The notes under the pieces are model-generated. The model was given only the letters and a program-made list of their open reading frames with translations, was not told the DNA's origin and did not search any database. A stretch of DNA of 64,000 nt from Calonectria ilicicola. Its lineage: Eukaryota; Ascomycota; Sordariomycetes; Hypocreales; Nectriaceae. Position 1 is the stretch's first letter, and the number at the start of each line of letters is the position of its first letter. The translations under genes and the position numbers were made by a program. Location of the stretch: positions 4,836,001 to 4,900,000 of the forward strand of contig CP085826.1 in assembly GCA_020809705.1 (NCBI GenBank), given 5' to 3'. Positions 23,542 to 35,487 of the stretch are shown piece after piece.

Positions 23542-25972
23542 ATGCCGACTTCAATCTCCCCTCGCCTCCAAAACAGATGTGCCGAGGCCATCGCGCTGCT
23601 AAGCTACCTTGGTCGAGTTTATGCTCCTCCACAAAGGCATTCACGCCGGGACTCCAACTCTCGCTCCAAGTCTGGCCGGAACTTTCGCTATCGGGACGAG
23701 AGGCACTTGGCTTCGACTTTGGCATACCTTTCATGCACTTGCGATGAATTTGAAAGTGCAACCGCTGTCTGTGTCAGAGATAGCCCCAAAGGCGTCACCG
23801 TCATGGTAGCGGCCAACGCGAAAGCCGCTGGTCCATCACCGTATTTGGACTCGGTCAAGGCAGGATTTGACCAGATGTTCGCTATCTTAAGAGCTTCGTC
23901 AGCCAGTAAGGCCTTGGTGTTTCTCCATTAACGATCTTCAGCGCTTACCGACCCTGCTAGATTCTCGTGAACCTACACTCGAGCGTCTGTTCCCTACTAT
24001 CGTTTCCATGTGCCGGGAGAGAATAATCTCTCGCGCCAGACTTGGAAATGACTTGTCTAGGCCGAACCTGGAAGAATCTTTATTGAAACTGAAGGTGGGC
24101 TTGGAACAACTACCCGAGAAAAAGAGAGAGCCAGACCTTGTTGAGATGATCACTGCGTTGATCTCCATGCTGGACGGGTACCGTCATGGCCATACTACAG
24201 GATTGCTACCTGAGAAAAATGACGATGATGAGCTGGGGAGAGATAAAAACCTGGAAAAGATTGTCGCCAAATGTTACGAAATTTCCAGGATGCGAAAGCT
24301 CGACCACATCTTCCAACAAGCCTTCAGTCATGTTACGCCGGCAGTAAATCCGTTGATGCCGCCGGCCCTGCTTGATAGAATCAGGAAAATTGCCGCTTAC
24401 AGAAAATCTGCAACAACGTTATACGAGCTTGCAAGGCGATACCCGAGCGTCCGGAGAGCTTCTACGATGATAGTAACGCTGAAACCGGAATCATTCCCTC
24501 AACCCAGCCGTGAGAACGTTCCCACCTTGCTGGAGGTTCTTCAACGTATTTCAAAGTCACACCAGACGCCTTGGGCTCCACAACAAGCACAGAAAGTGAT
24601 TTCTGAGAGGCTGCAGAAAAGCCCTTCTGCCTTTACGACCATGTTAACAACCCACAAAACGGATGCAAAAATCCATGCTGAAATCCAGCTAGTGTGGTAT
24701 CTAGAGGAGCACCGAAGGTCAATAGGCGACTCACTTCCCAGAATAATCGCTCCTAGTAAGGAAGCATGCTATCTCTGTAATCATTTCGTCAGGAGCCGAA
24801 CGGATTACCACATCACCGGCACCCATGGGCGCCTGTATCCTTTGTGGATCCTTCCCCCTAATAGCCCAGGCGGAATCGACTACCAGCATTTTGTTATGGA
24901 TCTGGAGCGCACAGCCATCAAGCAGGTTGGTGAAACCAGTCAAGGAAGAGTAAAAAAGCACCAAAACACACCCGAGAGCCTGGCACCATCTACTGTAACA
25001 GTTAAATCGAGGGCACCAACGTTAAATGACGAGGCTTCGGAATCGCCAAGGGTCCTTGAAGCAGAGACGGCGATACCGGAAGTCCAGCTCTCGAAATCAA
25101 ATATTGCATGCACAAAGTCCTGTGTGAGCGCAAAGAGTGTTCCGCCAACTGCGGGTGGGCTAGAAGCTTCTACCCACCCGGCCGAGCCTGCTTCAGGATC
25201 GGGGATGCAAGAATGTGTAGAAACGAGCGGAGAAGCAAATGCAACGCCAACGGAAGCACCCAGAGACGAGGAACACGAATGTGTGGAACAAAAGCCAGTG
25301 TTGCAACCTGAACACGAACCCAAACCAGAGCCGGTGCTGGAGCCAGAACCAGCGCCAGAAACAAAGCCAGAACTAGAACCAGTGCCAGAGCCGGAGCAGA
25401 TGCCAGAGCGAGAGCCTGAACCCGCGCTAGAGCTAGAACCCGCTCCAGAGCCAGAACCAGAACCAGAACCAGAGCCGGTGCCAGAACCAAAGTCAGAACC
25501 AGATTTAAAACCAGAGCCAGAACCAGCACCCGAGCAAGAACTAGAGCCGGAGCCAGAATCGGTACCAGAACCAGAGCCGATAGCAAAATCAGTATCCAAG
25601 CCTGAGCTTGACCCAGTGCCTGAGCCTGAACCAGTTCCTGAGCCCGAACCAACGCCCGAAGAAAAATCTCCCCATGACAAGTACCAATCGTGGGAGAGCG
25701 TGCGTACTGGCAACACAAAACACCTGCGCCTTTCTAAACGCCTTAAACTCTACGTCCACTACTCAACGGCACATCCAAACGGCGGGGCCACGCCCCTGAG
25801 ATTCAAGGCCACGCGGATACTGGATGAAGAGCTCCTCAACGAAAACATGACAATTTATGATGCGAATGATTTGACGAGAATTGTGTGTGACCCTGGGTGC
25901 CAGCAGATTGGCCTGCGCCTGAAGGGTGACCTGTTCAGAATCAACTTGAGTGAGTTTGAACCTGTACATTAA
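23542..25972 (+). CDS. OTT_1508-like deaminase family protein with Pro/Glu repeat
   Basis: I model two exons, 23542-23905 and 23961-25972, giving 791 residues. The 55-base intron has a GTAAGG donor and a TTAAC branch point and is needed to keep the frame. The central part matches the fungal OTT_1508 group of the cytidine-deaminase fold: [13 protein letters not shown] puts the zinc His at 360 and the proton-shuttling Glu at 362, and [10 protein letters not shown] gives the Cys pair 391/394. [14 protein letters not shown] follows, as I recall for the family. Residues from about 570 to 690 are an almost pure Pro-Glu tract, and a compact C-terminal segment of about 100 residues follows that I do not recognise. 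The substrate is unknown; nucleic-acid or free-base deamination is possible. No signal peptide is evident. The N-terminal exon is less certain than the rest. Confidence 0.75.
25309..25660 (+). repeat. Coding minisatellite for a Pro-Glu tract
   Basis: About 350 bases are built from variants of a six-base unit GAGCCA/GAACCA, encoding EP dipeptides broken by short VPE, APE or LEP variants. It lies inside the deaminase coding sequence. Because the unit lacks TA steps, the opposite strand is also open in more than one frame, which produces long spurious frames. Confidence 0.9.
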
Positions 25973-26540
25973 ACCGGATCAGGTCGTGCTACTTTTTGAT
26001 ATGGATTAATTACATGCGTGTACAAGGTAATGCGTTGGTTGGGTAATGAGGGAGGACATACAATTAATCTATTTCTTTTTTCTTCATACAAGGCTTAAAA
26101 TCTAACTGTATAATTTGAGCAACATGCTTTCGTTTAATCATATTTTATTACTCGTAATTTATTGGTTCCTTTACTCTGTTTTTGATTTCTTCTACTTGCT
26201 TCAGTTGTTGGTTTTTTTCCCCTTCTACTAGATTGGTTTGCTGTGGTATTGAATTTCCCACCTGATCTGCGTCACCATATGCATTGGAGTGGGGAAAAGT
26301 TGACTATTCAGATCTCCCGCTTGGAGCGTTGCTAAATATTTCATGACAACGAGATTCCGACTCGCTTTTTGCCACACGTGCAGTGCAACGTATGATATTT
26401 GCGATAAAACCTGTGCCGGCAAAAAGAAACCCCAAAGATAACGCTCCCCGGAATTTGCATCGGAGAAAACTCCCTGCCGCTCACTCACTGCCCGCCTGAC
26501 CAACTAATTGCCTAACCTACATCTCCGCCTCAACCTCGCC
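25973..26540. other. Intergenic region between the deaminase and met22 genes
   Basis: This stretch holds the deaminase 3' flank, which is AT-rich with T-runs near 26070-26220, and the met22 promoter. No coding exon or RNA gene is seen. Confidence 0.6.
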
Positions 26541-27593
26541 ATGGACTCCCTGTACATGCGGGAAAGTAAACTTGCCGCCTTGGCAGTGCACAGAGCCTCC
26601 ATCCTCACAAAGAAGGTCCTATCGACCGTCAGCGAAATCTCAAAGGCCGATGCATCACCCGTTACCGTGGCCGATTTCGCTGCCCAAGCTCTTCTCATCA
26701 GCGCCCTCTGCAAAGAGTTTCCCAACGATGGGTTTCTCGGAGAAGAGGACTCGGAGGCGCTGCGGAGCGATGTGACATTGAGGGATCGGGTCTGGGAGCT
26801 GGTATCGTCGACGAAACTCGTGGATCCAGAGACTGGCTTGCTAATTGACAGCCCGGCTTCCGTGGACGAGATGCTGGACATGATTGACCTCGGTGGACGC
26901 GGCCAGGGAGGTCCTACTGGTCGCTTCTGGGTCATGGATCCGATTGATGGAACAGCGACATTTCTACGTGGCCAACAGTATGCAGTTTCGTTGGCTTTGA
27001 TCGAAGACGGGCGGGAAGTGTTGGGCGTACTTGGATGTCCCAACCTGTCTATCGAGGACGGCAAAGTGGCCGAAACGTCTGTAGACCAGAAAGGACTGGG
27101 CTACATGCTATCAGCTGTGAAGGGACAGGGCTCATGTATCCGGGCCATGACCTTTACCTCACTCGAACCTCCAACCCCTCTAGCTCCTCTCAAGGCAAAT
27201 CCCGATCTCAAAAACATGCATATCGTCGACTGTCTTCAGAGCAAGTCCAGTCGACACGATCTTATTCGACGTCTGGCCGAGAACTTTGGGGCCCAGTTCC
27301 CCAGTACTGATGTGTGGTCTTCGCATATCCGGTATGCAGCCCTGATCGTCGGCGGCGGCGACATGCACTTGCGCATCCCCACAAGTGCTAGCAACAAGAT
27401 GTATGTCTGGGATCATGCGGGAGCACAGCTCATCTTTACTGAGGCCGGAGGTACCGTCGTGGATTTGGATGGACGGCCTATCGATTTCGGCGCGGGGAGG
27501 GACTTGAATCGTAACCGGGGCTTGATTGCTACCAGAGGAGAGATTCACTCTCTTGTCCTGGAGCGGCTGCCCAACATCCTCAAAGATGCTTGA
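26541..27593 (+). CDS. met22: 3'(2'),5'-bisphosphate nucleotidase (Met22/Hal2)
   Basis: A single exon encodes 350 residues, the usual size for fungal Hal2. The enzyme removes the 3'-phosphate from PAP (and PAPS), preventing inhibition of sulfate assimilation and of RNA-processing exonucleases. It is inhibited by lithium and sodium in the yeast ortholog. The inositol-monophosphatase-superfamily metal site is clear: GEEDSE after GFL, then DPIDGT at residues 133-138 (in the segment FWVMDPIDGTATFLRG), and the second motif WDHAGAQLIFTEAGG near residue 290. It is cytosolic by family. The start is the ATG at 26541, which gives an N-terminus like that of homologs (KLAALAVHRASILTKKV); the frame is open slightly upstream without another ATG. 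It is convergent with pex1, about 220 bases away. Confidence 0.93.
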   Translation: MDSLYMRESKLAALAVHRASILTKKVLSTVSEISKADASPVTVADFAAQALLISALCKEFPNDGFLGEEDSEALRSDVTLRDRVWELVSSTKLVDPETGLLIDSPASVDEMLDMIDLGGRGQGGPTGRFWVMDPIDGTATFLRGQQYAVSLALIEDGREVLGVLGCPNLSIEDGKVAETSVDQKGLGYMLSAVKGQGSCIRAMTFTSLEPPTPLAPLKANPDLKNMHIVDCLQSKSSRHDLIRRLAENFGAQFPSTDVWSSHIRYAALIVGGGDMHLRIPTSASNKMYVWDHAGAQLIFTEAGGTVVDLDGRPIDFGAGRDLNRNRGLIATRGEIHSLVLERLPNILKDA

Positions 27594-27815
27594 TGGGCAA
27601 AAGGTGGACATGACTGCTATGATATGCGAAAGGTAGAAGGGGGGTGAAAGAAATGATGGGACGAAATAAATGAATAAAAGCCAACGTTGCGGATAACAGT
27701 GATTTAATTCTAAATGACCTCAAAAATAACAACATGGAGATTTATAATTAGTACCTAGGACCCTGTCACTCCCGCCCATTCCCATATACCATTGGGGACT
27801 TCCATTTTTGTTTTT

Positions 27816-30800
27816 TTACATCAAACTACTTCTTCCTCCAATCTCCATGCTGCCTTGTCCATCCTTCATCTGTCCGCTTCGTCCTACAACAAATTCGGTA
27901 TAGATCCTTTGTAAGCGGGCTCTCTCATCGGTGCTGATACTAGCCCGAGTGCTGTCAAGCGCTTTGATCAAATGATCCCACCCAATTACTACCTCTCTTT
28001 GCTCGCTGGCCGGTGCCTTGTTATCGGTATTTGCAGCTGCGGAAGCCCCGTGGACCTGCTTCGACTTTTTGCGTGCTACCTTGATTTCTTCAAGCTTGGA
28101 AAGAATGGCAGCGTTCTCGATCAGAGCTGCAGATTTACTCTTGGGCGTCACATCGGCAGCCGGTTTCTCACCCGTCCCGTACCGGAATTGAACGAAGCTT
28201 GGCGTAGTGGTGGATTTACCACCATGCCCATTCGTTCGCCGAGTATTGGCCGAGGGGCTATCGACGTCTAGAACGTCATGGATAGCCTCAAGCTGCGCAT
28301 TGGACACTAGAGCCTGTAGATCTGCTCCGGAAAAGCCCTCAGTTCGATGAGCAATGTCCGTAAGGGGCCCATCGGATTCAACCAGTTCGTCTGACAGTCG
28401 TACTTTTTGGAATAGCGCCTTAATAATATCTACTCGGTCCTCAAGGTTTGGCATGTCGCAGAGTAGCGACTTGTCAAGACGACCGGGTCGAAGCAAGGCT
28501 GGATCAATAAGATCTGGCCGTGAGGTAGCAGCAAGAACATATACTCCAGATAGTCCCTCAGCACCGTCCATCTGCGTTAAAAGTTGGTTGACAACTCGAT
28601 CTGTAACGCCGGTGGAGTCATGACCTCTCTTGGGCGCAATGGAATCAAACTCATCAAAGAAGAGAACGCAAGGCTTTGCGGCCTGGGCTCTGTCGAACAG
28701 ATCACGGACACTCTTTTCGGAAGCACCGATATACTTGTTCAAGATTTCAGGGCCTTTGACACTGATGAAATTCAGGCCACATTCGCCCGCCACAGCACTG
28801 GCAAGTAGAGTCTTGCCACAACCTGGGTATCCGTAGAGAAGGAGACCCGATCGCAATCGAAGTGGGCATTGGGCAAAAATGGGTGCGTATTTGGTGGGGT
28901 ATTGCAATGTTTCCAAGAGCACCTGGCGCGTTTCTTGGAGACCACCGATGGACTTGAAGCTGGTTGATGAGCTTTGCAGAGACACATTTCTGAGTGAGGC
29001 AGGCGTGAATCCCTTCAAGGCCTTGTCAAAATCCACTCGGCTGAGGTGAATAGAGGTGGAGTCTGAACCCGGAGATTCGGCAATAGCACGCATAATAGCT
29101 TCATTACGAGCTCTCGCCACGAAAACTGTCAAGTCTCCCGGCATGTACCCGTCAGTAGATCCAGCAATATCGAGGAAATCGAGGTCTGGGTCCAGAATAA
29201 AGCCGCCCTGTTTCGCCACTGGCGGCTCCCGGCTTGTATGGCTTGCGCCGTCCATCCAGGCACCACTGTCATCACCTACGCTGCCGTCGGCCGTTTGCGG
29301 GCGGCTGCCATTGTCAGACTGCAAAGGTGCTTCTTCTAGGACCACAGCATCCTTGTTAACAATAGCCTCCATAACTCGGCGCCTCGCTTCCTTATCGGGG
29401 GCCTTTAGTTCAACAATTTCACGGACAACATGGCCACTAACGACCACGTTGTTGATTGATTCCTTCCCCTCAGCCGTCGCAAGCAGAACGACACCACTGT
29501 CCTTGGTACAATACTGCTTTACAACGGATGCGATTATTTCGCTGGCCTGCCTGCTTCGACCATTGTCGTTTCCAACCTGGAGTTCCGTTTCGACTGGGCA
29601 AAGCTTGTCTAAATCATCAAGCACAACCACAGCCCTGCCGTTTAACCTAGCACCCCAACTTGCCGACATAAACAAACGATTAAGTGTTTCTTTGATGGTT
29701 GAAATGCGAGTCTCATCGGTGACCAACTTCCTACATGGGTAATATACTGTGTAAAAGAGGGTTTCTTCTCGCAGCTTCTGGGCCAGATGCTTTGAAATTG
29801 ATGTTTTACCGGAACCCATACCTCCGGTTAGCAAGACCGATGACATGTGGGCAAGGTGTGACTGCAAGTTGTCCAACAGAGAGTCAATTCCGACGAGTAA
29901 CGAGTCATGGGTAGCTTGCCGTTCAAACGAGTCAGATTCAAGCAACCAAGGCGGCCTGGGTGTCGGTGGCTGAAAGTCAATTGGCAATTTGGCATCGAGG
30001 CCCATCATCCAATTGGTAGCATCCTTGCTCTGTTCCTGAGCAGCATATTCGGCGCTATACGTGAATTTGATGATACCACCTTCCCATCCTTGAGGAGCAT
30101 CGAGCCCGTCGAATAGCCCAATTACGGTACCATCAGTTATGGGCCCTTGCAGCACGCCCTCGCTCCCAGTCGGGTTCGTGTAGATTTGGCGGAATCGTTT
30201 GGCAGATTCCTCCTTCTTGGCCTTGGTCTCGCTACCAAAAGAAAGACCTTCCGTTGTCTTGGAGCTGGCAGCAAAAGGGAAGACTTTGATGCCTTGAACA
30301 GCTCCTCGGATAAGCTGCTGAGGGGCAGCTTGGAGCTTTACGACACCTCCAACCATTCCCGTGAACCCTAGGGTTGCGGAAAGTGCCGGTGACAGGGCGA
30401 CCGTTTGGCTATTTGGAGGGTCGGGCCAGTGTCTGAGATTGGCGATCACCTTGGACGAGGCATTTGTGGCGACCGGAGCTGATCCATCTTCAGCTTGAGG
30501 TTGCTGAAGACCTGCAGGCTTGATTATATCCACAACAACGTAGTTGACGCCTCGAAAAGCATTGGAGAAGAGCAGGTCCTGGTCAACCCACACGGCCAGG
30601 TCTTGGGACTCGGGCTCATCGTCAAACCATTCTTTGCACGCCGCTCTGTCCATACCGCGAAGAAACATTGTAGGCTTCTTCTCTTCTCTAGTGCTTCGGC
30701 GACGAACAGTGCTAGCACCACTCCGTTTCGACTTGGACGTGCTTGCAACACTTCGGTGATCTCCACCATTGTGAGGGTTCTTTTGCCTCGTTTTAGGAGC

Positions 30801-31520
30801 AACGATAACTTCGGCTTCAGGTGATATTTTGACAAACGGAAAGTCTGCCGAAGGCACAGGGTCCACAGAGAGAACCTTGATATTCGCAGTCGTGGTCGGG
30901 GAGAGATGGAGGGTAAGCGGGTGGGCGGGAACAACAGTGCCGTCGCTGGGCTTGTAAGCCGGGTTTGGGAGCGCTCGCACTTGGTGTTGAAGATTCAATT
31001 CGAGGAAGTTTGCGTGAAGCTCGATGATCTCCCAGTCGTCGGGCGTGACAGGTTCGATGTTGATGGTATGCGCCAGCGGAGGGTCGATATGGACGGTCGT
31101 CATAACTTTCTGTCCCTCAGTGATTCCAAGAGTTTTTGCCAGAGTCGCATCCAGATCGACCAAGTAAACCTCTTGGTCGCGCGACGAAGTTCTCATGCCA
31201 TTGAGTCCTTCACGTCCAACCGGAGGCCCCGTCCTCCTCTTGCTCGGCATGCCGTTCCATCCTACAAACACGGAGCGCTGCTGGGAGCTTGAGCCGGTGG
31301 CTGAGGGGTCGCGGAAGCTGAGCTCAACGATGACATTCTGTGAAGGCTGTTTGTCATGTCAGAGGCTGGGTTAGATTCGGGGATCGCATCGGCAATTGCT
31401 CACAGTGTTGACGTTGACCAGCAGGGAGACCAACGGGAAGGGGAGGTTGACCAAGCACGTTCGAAGATGGCTGAGAGAGATCTCGGCAGCAACCGACTGG
31501 CCATTCTTTTTGGGCGCCAT
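27816..31520 (-). CDS. pex1: Peroxisomal AAA ATPase Pex1
   Basis: Two exons, 31520-31404 and 31337-27816, give 1212 residues. Pex1 pairs with Pex6 in the hexamer that extracts the receptor Pex5 from the peroxisomal membrane. The N-terminus (MAPKKNGQSVAAEISL, then VFVGWNGMPSKRR) and the following beta-rich part fit the Pex1 N-domain. The first AAA domain has Walker A GGMGSGKTS near residue 545 and a Walker B ending in DDLDK rather than DE. That fits the known reduced activity of Pex1 D1. The second has GYPGCGKT near 876 and VLFFDEFDSIAPKRGHD near 930, followed by LLTQMDGAEGL and RPGRLDKSLLCDMP. No membrane segment is seen, as expected. The short first exon is needed to reach an ATG. It shares a 522-base promoter region with mcm7. 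Confidence 0.95.
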
Positions 31521-32042
31521 GATGTGTCGTGTAGAGTGTCAGGAGACACAAGAAGAGTCGGGGAGGGAAGGCGACGATGTTCCAAGCTACACACGGTCGG
31601 GATGTGATAGCACCTCCGTCTCTATCCCGGTGCCGAGGTAGCTCACACGTGCCGTCGGCGACTTCCCCGTACTCCAGACTGGCTCTCGGGAGCCGTCCCC
31701 AAGGAAACTTCCAGAGCACCCCTGGCTTCCGAGATGTGGCACACGTCAATTAAACTTGATCCAAAAAGTGTGGCGGTGCGTGGCGCAAAAACGCGAAACC
31801 AACACGCCTAGCGCAGCTCTGAGACTTGGGCGCCACGGTCAAAAGTGGAACAGGTGGATCGGCTTTGCGCGAGTGGTTGCCCCTGCAACTAAGTCCCAGC
31901 CCGCCAATTTGTGCATCGCAGGTGTGTGAGTTTGCGACGTATTGCTGTGTCTCTACCGCCCCTCACCTAAACCTATCTTACACAGCACCACAGCCTCTCC
32001 CAGCGCCCACTGGCCTTGCGTTTCCGCAACTGATCCTCCACC
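31521..32042. promoter_or_regulatory. Bidirectional promoter region of pex1 and mcm7
   Basis: This stretch lies between two divergent start codons. It contains a GGCGCAAAAACGCGAAA cluster at 31782-31798, which matches the CRCGAAA Swi4/6-type core and resembles E2F sites. Such sites drive G1/S transcription of MCM genes in fungi. They lie about 245 bases upstream of mcm7. Function is inferred. Confidence 0.5.
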
Positions 32043-34709
32043 ATGGCGCTGCGCGAATTCAAAGCCCCCGTCAACTACGAGAAGCAGCAGAGTGAGCCCC
32101 CCTGGTCTCCAGTGCTCGCTGCACAATTCGTGAATCTTTGGCGCTAACCGCTTATCCAGAGGCCTTCGAGGTTTTCCTGCAAGACTTCAAGACATCGCCT
32201 GAACAGACCATCACCACCGCTTTGGGGAGTATCACCATCAATGCAGATGATCTCAGCGACGACGACGATGTCATGGACGAGGGCGAGCAAGCCGGCGAGC
32301 GTCGTCGTCAGGAGAAGGAGCGCAGGAGGGAACCCCAACACAAGTACAAAGACATGCTCCAGAGCCTTGCCGACCGCACAATTGACGAAGTGACGATTGA
32401 GCTGGACGATGTAGCTACGGTACGGAGCTCAAAAGAAATATTTTACCTCATTCGACATTAATTACTAACGACTGCGCAGTGGGAGCGCCAGTTCGGTGAC
32501 GAGGAGAACTTGAGGCTGGTTGACTCGATAGAAATCAACACCAAGCACTATGTTGACATCGTGTCAAGAGCTGTGGATGCAATCATGCCTCAGCCTAGCA
32601 CAGACATCAAGTATGATTTACCTGTACACGCTAACCCGAGTTGCGCTAACCTGACAATAGCTTCAAGGACGATGTGCTAGACGTCCTGATGGCTCGTCGT
32701 CAGGCGCGAAACCGAGAAATCCAAGAGGCAGCGGAACGGGATCCAACTCTGTCCGATGATAAGTTCCCAGCTGAGCTCACTCGACGGTACACCCTTGTTT
32801 TCAAGCCCCGATCAGGCACTTCCAGCAAGCCTGCCAAAGCTCTCGCTGTTCGACAAGTCCGCGGCGAGCACCTTGGTCGATTAATCACTATTCGAGCGAT
32901 TGCAACTCGAGTATCTGACGTCAAGCCCGTTGTCCAGGTCAGCGCATACACATGCGACCGATGTGGTTGCGAAATTTTCCAGCCTATTACCGACAAGCAG
33001 TATGGTCCACTGACCATGTGTCCATCTGAGGACTGCAAGTCAAACCGCTCAAATGGACAGCTAAACCCTTCCTCTCGAGCCTCGAAATTTCTGCCCTTCC
33101 AGGAGGTCAAGGTTCAGGAGATGGCCGAGCAAGTGCCCATCGGTCAGATTCCTCGTAGTCTAACAGTGCTGTGCTACGGTACACTTGTTCGAAAAGTCAG
33201 CCCCGGTGATGTGGTGGACATTTCGGGCATTTTCCTGCCCACTCCTTACACTGGATTTAAAGCCATGAAAGCTGGTCTGTTAACCGACACTTATGTCGAG
33301 GCTCACCATATCGTTCAACACAAGAAGGCCTACAGTGAGATGATCGTCGACCCCATGTTGGTCCGTCGAATCGAAAAGTACCGCCAAAGTGGTCAAGTGT
33401 ACGAACTGCTCGCCAAGTCGATTGCACCCGAGATTTATGGACATCTCGATGTTAAAAAGGCTCTCCTCCTTTTGCTCATTGGCGGTGTAAACAAGGAGAT
33501 GGGCGATGGAATGAAGATCCGTGGTGATATCAACATCTGTTTGATGGGTGATCCTGGTGTGGCTAAATCTCAGCTTCTCAAGTACATTTCCAAGGTCGCC
33601 CCCCGCGGTGTTTACACTTCTGGTCGAGGAAGCAGTGGCGTTGGTCTCACTGCTGCTGTTATGCGAGACCCTGTCACTGATGAGATGGTGCTTGAGGGTG
33701 GTGCCCTGGTGCTGGCTGACAATGGAATCTGCTGTATTGATGAATTTGACAAGATGGACGACAACGATCGAACCGCCATTCACGAAGTCATGGAACAGCA
33801 AACTATCTCCATCTCCAAGGCTGGAATCTCCACCACTCTGAACGCCCGTACTTCTATTCTTGCCGCTGCTAACCCGATTTACGGACGATATAATCCTCGC
33901 ATCTCTCCGGTGGAGAACATTAACCTTCCCGCCGCCCTCTTGTCTCGATTTGATATTCTATTCTTGCTTCTTGATACCCCCACTCGCGAATCTGACGAGC
34001 AGCTTGCCAAACACGTCGCATTTGTGCACATGAACAGCCGTCACCCTGACCTTGGTACAGACAACGTCGTCTTCAGCCCCCACGAGGTCCGTTCGTACGT
34101 TGCTCAAGCCCGTACTTACAGGCCTGTCGTCCCTGAGTCCGTGTCTGAGTACATGATCAAGACCTATGTGCGCATGCGAGACCAACAAAAGCGTGCCGAG
34201 AAGAAGGGCAAGCAGTTCACACATACCACCCCTCGTACCCTTCTTGGTGTCGTCCGTCTTTCGCAGGCTCTGGCTCGCCTTCGTTTCAGTAACGAAGTGT
34301 CTTCCGATGATGTTGACGAGGCTCTGCGTCTAGTCGAGGCTAGCAAGGAGAGTCTGAATAATGACTTTGGCAACAAGGGACGTGGCCAAAATGTCACCAC
34401 CAAAATCTTTAACCTTGTCAAGGCACTAGCAGATGGCGGTGCTTGCCGTCCCGACGACGCTGAGGATGATGAGCTTGGCATTGAGCTGAGCCTAAGAAAA
34501 GTCAAGGAGCGTGTTATCGCCAAGGGTTTTACTGAAGACCAATGGATGGATACTTTGGAAGAGTACACCAACTACGACGTAAGTTCATTCTTCCTTCAAG
34601 GCAACTGCCCCATGAGACTAACAGCATTGTATAGATTTGGCAGACTGCTGGTAACGGCACGAGACTTGTGTTTATTATTGCCAACAATGAGGATGAGATG
34701 GACTTTTAG
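32043..34709 (+). CDS. mcm7: DNA replication licensing factor Mcm7
   Basis: Five exons (32043-32091, 32160-32419, 32480-32610, 32661-34578, 34635-34709) give 810 residues. Mcm7 is one of six subunits of the replicative helicase Mcm2-7. The N-terminal part has the zinc-binding [10 protein letters not shown] and CPSEDC pairs near residues 244-272. The MCM box carries Walker [10 protein letters not shown] near 442, Walker [10 protein letters not shown] near 504 and the arginine-finger motif SRFDILF near 574. The segment [11 protein letters not shown] and the opening [15 protein letters not shown] distinguish Mcm7 from the other MCMs. The last exon encodes [20 protein letters not shown], a winged-helix tail. 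Small 5' exons are typical. A G1/S-type promoter element lies upstream. Confidence 0.95.
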
Positions 34710-35487
34710 GAGGTAGCATTTGTGTAATGGTGGCAGTTGTATATGATGTTAGCTCGGATTGGCGTTTCGGCATTTTCAAGGTAGATGAAATATCGATTGC
34801 CTGGTAGCACTGCCGGCGATTAGTTACGATTCAATGCGATTTAGACCCAGTCGATCATATTAAGGCAACTAACGTCTTGTGGGACGAAAACGAGCCGAAA
34901 AAAGCACATGTAAAAGGAATCACACGAACAGGGAAAAACACAAGAAGAGGTATGAAATAACAGCTGGGTTTCGAAATGACACAAATCAGACGATGGTAAC
35001 CTCACTTGCCCATGACAGCCTTGTTCCTCAAGTCAGAGGCGAGCGAGCGGCGGGATGAACTAAAGACTTTGTCTATATCTATGTTTCATCTAATTCCCTA
35101 GATTATGATGATCGTAAAACATGATAAAGTTGAATTGGCATAGTTTTATTATTAGTTTTACACCTTCAGCTTTGTAACGAGACTACAAGCAGATCTCGTG
35201 CGACCCACCTCGCTAATCTACCAGATTGCCCGTAGACTGATGAGCAGATAGATAGATATATCTAAACCATGCCATAGAAGGAAAAGATTGTTAGTTGCTA
35301 GAACTTCTTCTATGGGACATTATTCGTGACTAGGTCAATCACTAGGCGGCGTCGTTTTGACAAATATGGCCATGGCCTGCCGGCGATCTACAAACGACCC
35401 TTTAGACAAACAATTGAGAGGGCTGGTACTTGAATTTTTTTTAGGTTCTAAGATACCGATATAGTACATGAGAGTTCTACAATACAT
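34710..35487. other. Convergent 3' region between mcm7 and the mS29 gene
   Basis: About 780 bases of AT-rich 3' flanking DNA include a short GATA-type repeat near 35246-35262. I see no coding exon or RNA gene. Confidence 0.6.

Noticed and set aside
24940..25718. Long minus-strand open frames rich in Gly/Ser or Leu/Ala/Val
   Set aside because: They are created by the EP-coding repeat, which lacks TA steps on either strand.
17578..25972. A secondary-metabolite gene cluster made of oxygenase, regulator and deaminase
   Set aside because: No synthase, synthetase, terpene cyclase or transporter is present, and housekeeping genes flank closely.
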